From contig JAFTCU010000088.1 in the NCBI GenBank assembly GCA_017454585.1, forward strand, positions 1 to 63,315: DNA of 63,315 nt, given 5' to 3'. This document shows, one piece after another, positions 23,592-30,758 of this stretch. Both the position numbers and the translations under genes were made by a program. This DNA comes from Thermoguttaceae bacterium. GTDB lineage: Bacteria > Planctomycetota > Planctomycetia > Pirellulales > Thermoguttaceae. Position 1 is the first letter of the stretch; each line of letters begins with the position of its first letter. Below the pieces are notes generated by a model that did no database searches, was not told the origin of the DNA, and saw only the letters and a list, made by a program, of their open reading frames with translations.

Positions 23592-23793
23592 ATGCGCGAA
23601 ATGCGGAGCCAACACCTCGGTCTTTAAGACCACGCAGGATACGAAGCAGCTGAACGGCAAGACTTACACGATCGTCCGACGCAGGCGCAAGTGTTCAAAC
23701 TGTCAGTGCCGATTCAACACCGTGGAAGTGGTCGAATCGGAGAATTCAACGTGGGTGCCGACCATCGGAGAGGAGCGATTTCTGGAAAAATAA
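23584..23793 (+). CDS. Zinc-ribbon protein
   Basis: 69 aa with two CxxC pairs (CAKCG, CSNCQ) and an RRRRKCSNC block as in NrdR and Ogr-type ribbons. It overlaps the terminase stop by 8 bp. It could be a late-transcription regulator like Ogr/Delta, but only the ribbon is seen. Confidence 0.65.
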   Translation: MLKCAKCGANTSVFKTTQDTKQLNGKTYTIVRRRRKCSNCQCRFNTVEVVESENSTWVPTIGEERFLEK

Positions 23794-23806
23794 CCAGAAA
23801 TTTGAA

Positions 23807-23851
23807 AAAAATTCTAAGAATTTTTTCTTGGGGGTATAGATATATACCCCC
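23807..23851 (+). terminator. Two hairpins after the packaging genes
   Basis: GAAAAAAATTCT/AGAATTTTTTC is followed directly by GGGGGTATA-GATA-TATACCCCC at 23830-23851. The second has no clear T-run; the first is symmetric and could act on either strand. Confidence 0.55.
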
Positions 23852-23855
23852 GCAA

Positions 23856-23884
23856 TTTTGAGAATTCGGACTTTTATGATAAAA
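23856..23884 (+). promoter_or_regulatory. Candidate promoter before the late genes
   Basis: TTGAGA, 16-bp spacer, TAAAAT. It runs directly into a terminator, so an attenuated or antiterminated leader is possible. Confidence 0.45.
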
Positions 23885-23919
23885 TGAGGACTGGACAGCC
23901 AGAGCCTCATTTTTTTTTA
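23883..23919 (+). terminator. Rho-independent terminator
   Basis: AATGAGG-A-CTGG-ACAG-CCAG-AG-CCTCATT with nine T after it. It separates early/packaging genes from lysis and structural genes. Confidence 0.85.
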
Positions 23920-23950
23920 TTTTTTGAACCACCAACACAAGGGACAAATC

Positions 23951-24274
23951 ATGAATTACTTCTTGAAACAGTGGCTCGCGCAGGCACTCAAGGAATGGAT
24001 GGAAGTCAACTTCACCGTGCAAAACGTCGAGACGGTGCTCCGACAGGCGATGACGGCACTGAAAAAGCGAGCTGAAGAAACTAATACGCAATGGGATGAC
24101 GCCGCCATCGCCGGGATTGCGTACATTATCCTGAACACCGAAAACATCGAGCGGTTCGTCGCCCTGGTCAAGACGATCGCCGCCGGGAATATTTGCGCAG
24201 ACCCGGCACCCGGCACAGCCCTGACGATTTCACAGGAAATCGCTCCGCTTTTCGTGGACTGGGCGAAAAACTAA
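23951..24274 (+). CDS. Hypothetical helical protein
   Basis: 107 aa, almost wholly helical with no membrane segment. Begins MNYFLKQWLAQALKEWMEVNF; the middle is amphipathic. ATG 23951 follows AAGGGACAAATC. First gene after the terminator. Function unknown. Confidence 0.6.
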   Translation: MNYFLKQWLAQALKEWMEVNFTVQNVETVLRQAMTALKKRAEETNTQWDDAAIAGIAYIILNTENIERFVALVKTIAAGNICADPAPGTALTISQEIAPLFVDWAKN

Positions 24275-24295
24275 CCACCGGGAAGGGAGTAGGCA

Positions 24296-25042
24296 ATGAA
24301 CCACCTGAAACTCGTCGGATTTACACTCGCCCTTTTTTTTTATTTTGCTTGTTGGCATTTTGCGAGTGGTGCGAGCGTTTCTGGACCCGAAACCGCCGAA
24401 AGCGGACGGCTGGTGATTTTTGAGGCAGATACCGCGGGAGCGTTTCTGGTCATTCCCGCGAAGGGAGCAGACATCGCCATCGACTCGAACGGGCAGAAGC
24501 TGTACCTCGTCGGGCAGAAGAAAGGCACTTATACGGTCGTCTTCACCGCCATCGAGGATGGCAAGATCGCCCAAGTTCAGAAAGACATAACCATCGGACA
24601 GGATCTGAAGCCAGAGCCGGAACCCGAACCGGAACCAGAGCCTAACATCGACGATGACGAAACCACCCTCAAGGGAGCCATCACCAAAGCGGTCGGAGAG
24701 CTGGAAACCACCAAGCTGGACGTCGAGAAAAAAGCATTAATCGGAGCCTTCCAGATGGTGGTCGACGGGATCGAGGAGAAAACCATCACCGCCGCGGAAG
24801 ACGCACGAGCGACGCTCAGAATTGCCTGGCAAACCGCCGCGATTAAAATCAGCCCTGACGTCGTCAAGCGATGGCGTCCGGTTTTAGATGTCATTTCAGA
24901 AGGGATCGACACGAGCACGCTGGCAGGAATGGAGACGGGCTGCAAGGAGGTGATTAAAATCCTTGAGGGAGCCAAAGCCGCCAGCCCGTGCCAAAACGGG
25001 CAATGCCCCACCCGAACCACCCGTGGGTTTTATTGGAGATAG
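24296..25042 (+). CDS. Exported phage protein with Pro-Glu linker
   Basis: 248 aa. A signal peptide is clear (hydrophobic FTLALFFYFACWHFASGASV, cleavage near residue 27). Residues 30-100 form a beta-sandwich-like domain (VFTAIEDGKIAQVQKDITI), followed by a (PE)n linker and a helical C-terminal domain of 130 residues. Two Cys near the end may form a disulfide. It would act at or outside the membrane, perhaps in lysis or host-surface change. Confidence 0.65.
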   Translation: MNHLKLVGFTLALFFYFACWHFASGASVSGPETAESGRLVIFEADTAGAFLVIPAKGADIAIDSNGQKLYLVGQKKGTYTVVFTAIEDGKIAQVQKDITIGQDLKPEPEPEPEPEPNIDDDETTLKGAITKAVGELETTKLDVEKKALIGAFQMVVDGIEEKTITAAEDARATLRIAWQTAAIKISPDVVKRWRPVLDVISEGIDTSTLAGMETGCKEVIKILEGAKAASPCQNGQCPTRTTRGFYWR

Positions 25043-25044
25043 GC

Positions 25045-26037
25045 ATGGATAGAGTAAACCCGCACTTTTTAACCGACTGCATACCAAACACGCTGCAAGC
25101 ACTCAAGGCGCAAAAAGAAGGATACCCGTCCGACGTGGAGCTTCGAGACGCCATGCACAATGTGCCCTGCCCGTGGAGCGCAACCAAACAACCGATCGTC
25201 ACGACCTGGGACGAAGTGCGCGAACAGGTGGAGCAAGACGCCGAAACCTGCGATAAACTCCGAGCCGCGGGGCAACTTCCACCCTGGTGGGAGCGTTTGC
25301 AGAAAATGGGCCTGACGTTCGAGAGACTGTTCCACCCGATCCAGTTTTACACCGACTGCGCCGGGATCAGCTTCTACGAACGGTGCTACCTGATCCAGCT
25401 CATCAAGCAGATCAGCCGCGGGAGCGAGCAGAAACTTGAGAAAGTGAACCCGTTCTGCACGTGGGCGATGAGCAAAGGGGGCTCAAGCTGGGGAGGGCAG
25501 ACCATCGCAGCCGGTCAGGTTTACGGAGCGAGGGTGGGCGTTTATCCTTCCGAGCTGGTCGGAGACTACAAGGAAAACCTGCGGTACAAAACCCAGTGGG
25601 AGAGCGGGGAATTCATCGCAGCTGCGAACGAAAGACAGGTGCAGACATGCACAGTGGACCTGGACGGAGACGACCTGGTCAACGCCATCGACCTGCTACT
25701 CCGATCCGACCGAGTGGTCCAGATCGGAAACGGCATCGCTGTCCGCGGGGAGACGACTGACGCGAACGGAGTCAACATCGCAGACATTGGAGGGTACTGG
25801 AGCCACGCATGCTGCCTAACCGAGGTGCTCACCATCGACGGGACAACCTACTACCGATGGGACAACACTCACGGGAACCGGTACAGCGGACAGCACGGAC
25901 CACAGACCGGAACTCTGATGCGCCGAGCTGAACTCCGAAAATACGTCGGCTCGAACTTCCACGACACCTGCGGTTTTATGTGGGTAGAATCACCGCACGG
26001 AACCACCAACCTGAACCTGAACTCACCGGAGGCATAA
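25045..26037 (+). CDS. Candidate papain-fold cysteine peptidase (lysin or virion enzyme)
   Basis: 330 aa. A papain-like triad can be proposed: Cys105 in QFYTDCAGISF with Gln100 as a possible oxyanion residue, His254 in YWSHACC, and Asn274 in RWDNTHG, in the correct order and with plausible spacing. No signal peptide. The next gene encodes a one-helix membrane protein of holin size, so an endolysin role is possible. Alternatives are a virion-associated peptidase or an inactive fold. The start after GGAGATAGGC overlaps nothing. Confidence 0.5.
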   Translation: MDRVNPHFLTDCIPNTLQALKAQKEGYPSDVELRDAMHNVPCPWSATKQPIVTTWDEVREQVEQDAETCDKLRAAGQLPPWWERLQKMGLTFERLFHPIQFYTDCAGISFYERCYLIQLIKQISRGSEQKLEKVNPFCTWAMSKGGSSWGGQTIAAGQVYGARVGVYPSELVGDYKENLRYKTQWESGEFIAAANERQVQTCTVDLDGDDLVNAIDLLLRSDRVVQIGNGIAVRGETTDANGVNIADIGGYWSHACCLTEVLTIDGTTYYRWDNTHGNRYSGQHGPQTGTLMRRAELRKYVGSNFHDTCGFMWVESPHGTTNLNLNSPEA

Positions 26038-26265
26038 ATGCAAGATACCGCTTTTTATACTTCCGTTTTTGCGGTCACCGCGATCATTTCGCAGGTTCCA
26101 GAGGTGCAGACGTTCAAAGAATTCTCAGCCACGGTCATGCTGGGGGTGCTTTTTTGGTACACGCTCACCCGGATCAACACCGGTTTAAATAAACTTACCG
26201 AGACGATCAACAAACTCGATCAAACGATAACAGATCGACACGCTCACACAGAGGAAAAGGAATAA
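26038..26265 (+). CDS. Small membrane protein, holin-like
   Basis: 75 aa. One or two hydrophobic stretches (VFAVTAIISQV; FSATVMLGVLFWYTLTRI) are followed by a charged amphipathic tail. Size, topology and place next to a peptidase suit a holin or spanin-like part. No family match is certain. Confidence 0.5.
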   Translation: MQDTAFYTSVFAVTAIISQVPEVQTFKEFSATVMLGVLFWYTLTRINTGLNKLTETINKLDQTITDRHAHTEEKE

Positions 26266-26267
26266 CT

Positions 26268-26999
26268 ATGGCCAAAACGACGTACAAGAACCTGGTGACG
26301 ATCCCAGGAGCCGCGACCGACAGCATCGTCTCTTCACCCAACACGGGGGTGGGGGGAGACATCGTCGCGAACTTCAAGAAAATCGCCGACATTATCCACC
26401 CAGACAGCTCCAGCTCGACTGGCTGCCAGGCACTCAACGTGGGCTGTAACTTCAACGGAGGTCCCGTCAACGCCACCACGGGCGTGCAGTACCACATCCT
26501 GAACAACAACGGCCACACTCTCAACTCGGCAATGGCATGGAGCGGAGTGGACGAATACGGCCTCAAATCCGGAGCCTTTATGAAGGGGGTGCTTCTGGAC
26601 CTGACCAGCAGCAGCACCTTTCCCAGTGCCGGATACAAACTGATCGACGTGCCATATTACGGAGGCATGATCATCAACATGCAGGCAATCCTCGTGGACT
26701 GCTACGGATACGTCCACATGTGCCACGGCACGATCTGCGTTTACTCCTCAAGCGGAGTACAGGGAAGCGGAACCGGGCTGGTACAAGGCACAGGGGTGGT
26801 CATCCTCAACCCGGACGGGGATCGGGAATTTGGCCGGTTTGAATGTTCCAATGGAGATTTATATTTCAAACTGGTCGGACAAACGGATGCGTCCTATCTT
26901 CAGATAGGCATGCATGGCACCATTATAACGGGACAGACAGACAACTTGAACTCCGGGCAAACAGGCTCGCAAAACATGCCGTTTTTCAGTAGCACATGA
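26268..26999 (+). CDS. Putative virion surface or fibre protein
   Basis: 243 aa, Gly/Ser/Asn/Thr-rich and beta-strand rich, without charge clusters. Contains GGPVNATTGVQYHILNNNGH and several GTG turns. Low Lys and Glu content is typical of phage fibres or receptor-binding proteins. No known domain is recognised. Confidence 0.5.
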   Translation: MAKTTYKNLVTIPGAATDSIVSSPNTGVGGDIVANFKKIADIIHPDSSSSTGCQALNVGCNFNGGPVNATTGVQYHILNNNGHTLNSAMAWSGVDEYGLKSGAFMKGVLLDLTSSSTFPSAGYKLIDVPYYGGMIINMQAILVDCYGYVHMCHGTICVYSSSGVQGSGTGLVQGTGVVILNPDGDREFGRFECSNGDLYFKLVGQTDASYLQIGMHGTIITGQTDNLNSGQTGSQNMPFFSST

Positions 27000-27676
27000 A
27001 CATATACGTCCTGAACCTAAAGACCAGCCATGAACGCCTCGACGCTTTCCTGGCTGGCTTCCCGTCCATTTTGGAAAAACCATCGGTCTGGGAAGCGAAA
27101 CCACCGGAAGCCTGTACCATGCCCGACTGGTGGCAAGGGACTCCAGCCTTCTGGTCACATACTGAGAACTTTTGTGACGTTTTGACCTTTACCGTGGATC
27201 AAAACGAAAATACCCTGTTTTTCGAGGATGATTGTATATTTGCGCAGGATTTTGAAGCGAGGTGGCGCACGTTCACCCAGGAAGTGCCGAAAGACGCAGA
27301 CGTCTGGAACCTCTGCACATACCACATCTGCTCAGCGAGCTGCCCCCCCATACAAGTCACGCCAAACGTCCTGCGAGCCACGCTCGGCTTCAACACGAAT
27401 GCCATGCTGATCACGCCAACCGGAGCCTCGAAAATTTTAGAGCAGCTACGCAGACCGAGCTGGTCCTGCAAGCACATCTGCGAGCAGCAGCTGGGGTACC
27501 TGTACCGAGACCCGAAATTTATAGCGTATGCCCCCATGCAGAACTTCATCGGCCAGAGGGCCTGCTACTCGGAGCTGTGCAAGCGGGACAGGGAGGAACG
27601 CTGGTACAACCGCTTTATATACCGCGGGCAAGACGGCCAACGCCATCGGAGCGAGGGCCTCTACGAAAAGGAGTAA
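26996..27676 (+). CDS. Glycosyltransferase family 25-like
   Basis: 226 aa. The N-terminus MNIYVLNLKTSHERLDAF is typical of GT25 (IYVINL..R..R). NTLFFEDDCIF near residue 70 supplies the EDD metal/nucleotide-sugar motif. NAMLITPTGASKILEQL matches the family strand-helix after the active site. GT25 enzymes transfer sugars, often to LPS. Between virion-protein genes, it could glycosylate a virion protein or alter the host surface. Confidence 0.8.
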   Translation: MNIYVLNLKTSHERLDAFLAGFPSILEKPSVWEAKPPEACTMPDWWQGTPAFWSHTENFCDVLTFTVDQNENTLFFEDDCIFAQDFEARWRTFTQEVPKDADVWNLCTYHICSASCPPIQVTPNVLRATLGFNTNAMLITPTGASKILEQLRRPSWSCKHICEQQLGYLYRDPKFIAYAPMQNFIGQRACYSELCKRDREERWYNRFIYRGQDGQRHRSEGLYEKE

Positions 27677-27679
27677 AGA

Positions 27680-28360
27680 ATGACGGCCATGACCTATGGA
27701 GACCTGACCACTTACGGAAACCTCGGAACCTACGAACTGAACGCAGACTCCGGAGGTTCGACTCCCGATTCTGGGGGAACAGACTGTCCCTGGACCTCGG
27801 CCAACGTAACGACGATCCTGGACGCATTGACCACGATCCAGAGCACCCTCAACGCCATCAAAGCGAAAACCGACAACCTCCCAGCTTCTCCCGCTGCGAC
27901 CGGGGATGCGATGACGCTGTCCAGCACCTACGACGCCGCCAAGAACGCAGCGAGTGCGTCTGATGTTTCGGCACTGCAAACAACGGCAAATAACATCAAG
28001 GCGAAAACGGACAATCTGCCAGCTTCTCCCGCCGCGGTCGGCAGTGCGATGACACTCACGAACGCCTACGACGCCGCCAAGTCTGCCGCACCCGCGGGGG
28101 CAGCCATGACGCTGACCTCAGCCTACGACAAAGCGAAAACGGCAGCGCAGCCGGGCGATGCGATGACGCTGACCTCGGCCTACGATGCTGCAAAGAACGC
28201 CGCACCGAGCACGACGGTGATAGCACTCCTGAACAAAATCCACAGCCTGCTGGGATCATGGGAAATCAACGGTCTGACCCTTACGACCAGCCACGGCAAC
28301 TACGCACTGACGCGAAATAACGACGGAGAGATTGTTGAAATTACCCCCGTGGAGGTTTAG
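27680..28360 (+). CDS. Repeat-containing fibre-like protein
   Basis: 226 aa. Residues about 55-170 are imperfect repeats around AMTLTSAYDAAKNAA and IKAKTDNLPASPA, as in tail-fibre or baseplate proteins with trimeric helical repeats. The C-terminal 40 residues are beta-rich. Copy number could vary by recombination between repeats. Confidence 0.65.
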   Translation: MTAMTYGDLTTYGNLGTYELNADSGGSTPDSGGTDCPWTSANVTTILDALTTIQSTLNAIKAKTDNLPASPAATGDAMTLSSTYDAAKNAASASDVSALQTTANNIKAKTDNLPASPAAVGSAMTLTNAYDAAKSAAPAGAAMTLTSAYDKAKTAAQPGDAMTLTSAYDAAKNAAPSTTVIALLNKIHSLLGSWEINGLTLTTSHGNYALTRNNDGEIVEITPVEV

Positions 28361-28362
28361 AA

Positions 28363-28554
28363 ATGTCCAGTTTTTTCGAGGCAACACACCGCTGGATAAA
28401 AGCAGCGGAAGAAAACCTCCCGCCGCAGCCGGTCACGCCTCAGCAGCCACCCTGGCACCTTGACTGGGTGAACTATAAGTGGGATAAAAGCGACGATACC
28501 ACCGAGAGCGTCCAGACCATCGACTGCGACGGCCTGTGGATTCATACCAACTGA
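28363..28554 (+). CDS. Small hypothetical protein
   Basis: 63 aa, Trp- and Pro-rich (PPQPVTPQQPPWHLDWVNYKWD). No membrane helix or known motif. It sits in the fibre-gene cluster. Confidence 0.55.
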   Translation: MSSFFEATHRWIKAAEENLPPQPVTPQQPPWHLDWVNYKWDKSDDTTESVQTIDCDGLWIHTN

Positions 28555-28565
28555 CGGAGGCACCA

Positions 28566-28925
28566 ATGGCCACACAAATCGTTTATACGTCCGGTTCGGG
28601 AAGAATTCGCGGCCTCCTCCACGACTGCAACCAGACACTGGTCACGCAGGCAGACGTCACCGGGATCAAGCTGAACATCTTCGAGTATTCGATGGGCCAG
28701 TACACGCCGGTCCCAGGCTACTCCAACGCCACGATCCCCACGAGTGCAATCCTTGATACGCCAGCCACAGACTGCGAAGGAAACCGCTTTAATTTTGACA
28801 CGGACCCAGACGATGGCGTCCATCCTCCATTTCCGAACCGGAACATGACCTACATCGTGGAGGTTATCCTGACATCAACGAACGGGACCAAGTCGGTCCA
28901 CCAACTGGAGGCATTCAGCAAATGA
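28566..28925 (+). CDS. Hypothetical structural protein
   Basis: 119 aa from ATG 28566 after GGAGGCACC. Beta-rich, with the look of an Ig-like virion protein (GRIRGLLHDCNQ, NMTYIVEVILTSTNGTK). No family is recognised. Confidence 0.55.
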   Translation: MATQIVYTSGSGRIRGLLHDCNQTLVTQADVTGIKLNIFEYSMGQYTPVPGYSNATIPTSAILDTPATDCEGNRFNFDTDPDDGVHPPFPNRNMTYIVEVILTSTNGTKSVHQLEAFSK

Positions 28926-29143
28926 CCGAGTCACAGAAAAACATCGCCGAACAAGCCCTTGAAAAAATCGCGGATAAACCGAAGAAAGCGGAAAACCTGG
29001 AAGGCAGCTACGAGACGCACGACATTGACGACCTGATCAAGCTGGACGACCATCTCGCGAAAAAACAAGCAGCCGAAGGAAACCTGCGCTCGCCTTACGG
29101 CATCAAATCCGCGATATGCATACCTGGGAGGAATTATGGCTGA
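28922..29143 (+). CDS. gpW-like head-tail joining protein (tentative)
   Basis: 73 aa. A helical N-terminus is followed by IDDLIKLDDHLAKKQAAEGN. Its size and place immediately before the portal gene suit a gpW/gpFII-type connector, but similarity is weak. It overlaps both neighbours. Confidence 0.4.
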   Translation: MTESQKNIAEQALEKIADKPKKAENLEGSYETHDIDDLIKLDDHLAKKQAAEGNLRSPYGIKSAICIPGRNYG

Positions 29144-30758
29144 GTTACCGGCAAATAGAAATGCCACGATCTCCATGCTCAGGACGGAGCTGCGTCGTAC
29201 CCGCCAAGCAATGGCCATGATTCGCGCCAAATATGAAGCGGCCCAGACCTATCCAACCAACGAAAATCACTGGATAAAAGCAGACTACCTCTCGCCGGAT
29301 GCCGCCAACGACCCGCTCGTCCGCGAGAGACTCCGAAGCCGGAGCCGATTTGAAGTCGTCGAAAACAATCCGTACCTGAACGGCACCCTCATAAGTATTT
29401 GTAACGATTTCGCAGGAAGCGGTGTGCGTTTGCGGATTACCGACATGACGGTACCGAGGGAGACACGTCAAAAAATCGAAAAACAGTGGAAGCGATGGCA
29501 GCGCAAAATCAAGCTGCGGAAATTGCTCTGGCAGCTTCGCATGGACAAAGCCGTCAGCGGGGAAGCATTCGCGGTGCAGATTCACAATGCGCACCTCAAG
29601 CACCCGGTCAAACTGGATTACAGGATCGTCGAAGCAGACTGCGTAACCAGCCCCGTAGAGCACGTGACTCAAAACAAAGCCATCGCCCCCAGCGAGGCAG
29701 ACGGCATCAAGCTGGACGCCTTCGGGTTTCCGACCGCATACCACATCCTGAACTACCACCCAGGCGGAAGCGGGTACATCGACCTGAAAGAAACCGCGGG
29801 AGGGAAATGGATACCAGCCGAGCAAGTGATCCACATCTTCAGACCGATGCGCAGCTGGCACCGAGGCATTCCAGAACTGACGCCGTCCATTCCCTTGTGC
29901 GCGGTAGCCAGAAGGTACACGATGGCCCTGGTTCGCTGCGCCGAAATTCAGGCATGCCTGGCTGCGGTTTTAGAGTCGGACATTCCGAACTACCGGAACA
30001 TGAGCACGCCACCAACCAAAATCGTGGAGATTAAGGACGAAAACGGAAACACCATCGGCACCGAAGAAGTCACTGATGACGATGGCGGCCCGATGTTCGA
30101 CCTTATGCCGATCGAGATGGGGAGCTTTAACCTGCTCCCCCAGGGATTCAGAATGAAGACCTGGGATCGCGTACCCGTGGGGCAACAATACGACCTCTTC
30201 ATAGGTGCGCTCATGCGGGAAATTTTCAGACCGCTCCTCGTGCCGTACAACATGGGAATCGGCTCGTCCAAGGACAGCAACATGGCGTCTGGCGTCCTCG
30301 ATGCGGGACTCTACACGCAGGGGCAAAAGGCAGAACGGTACGCGTTCGAGGAAGACGTCCTGGAGCCGATCGCGGAAGCCTGGTATGAACTCGGCTGCCT
30401 GACACCCGGATACTTCACCGAGAGCGGCACCATGCCCATGAGCCTGCGCGACCTGCCTGATCACGAATTCGGGTGGGACAAAGTGACGGTGGAGCACACC
30501 GACCCCACCAAAGTGGCCAACGCCATCGCGAAGCACCGTGAGATTGACAGCTACACCGACCGGTACATCCAAGAGGAGCTCCTCGGAGCAGACTACGAGG
30601 AATGGCAAGACGCGCAGCGAGAGCAGGCGGAATTTCTGAAGGAGCTGGACGAAATCCGCGGCATTACCACCAACAGCCAGCCGCCAGGCACAGACGAAGG
30701 GAGCAAAGAACCACCGCAAGACGAACGGGAACCGAACGAGGGAGATGACAATGAATAA
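29136..30758 (+). CDS. Portal protein (lambda type)
   Basis: 540 aa. Residues about 45-130 carry NDPLVRERLRSRSRFEVVENNPYLNGTL (split), typical of lambda-family portals. HIFRPMRSWHRGIPELTPSI and a long central helix follow, and the acidic C-terminus has an EPPQDEREPNEGDD tail. The portal forms the dodecameric DNA channel at the head vertex. Confidence 0.92.
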   Translation: MAELPANRNATISMLRTELRRTRQAMAMIRAKYEAAQTYPTNENHWIKADYLSPDAANDPLVRERLRSRSRFEVVENNPYLNGTLISICNDFAGSGVRLRITDMTVPRETRQKIEKQWKRWQRKIKLRKLLWQLRMDKAVSGEAFAVQIHNAHLKHPVKLDYRIVEADCVTSPVEHVTQNKAIAPSEADGIKLDAFGFPTAYHILNYHPGGSGYIDLKETAGGKWIPAEQVIHIFRPMRSWHRGIPELTPSIPLCAVARRYTMALVRCAEIQACLAAVLESDIPNYRNMSTPPTKIVEIKDENGNTIGTEEVTDDDGGPMFDLMPIEMGSFNLLPQGFRMKTWDRVPVGQQYDLFIGALMREIFRPLLVPYNMGIGSSKDSNMASGVLDAGLYTQGQKAERYAFEEDVLEPIAEAWYELGCLTPGYFTESGTMPMSLRDLPDHEFGWDKVTVEHTDPTKVANAIAKHREIDSYTDRYIQEELLGADYEEWQDAQREQAEFLKELDEIRGITTNSQPPGTDEGSKEPPQDEREPNEGDDNE

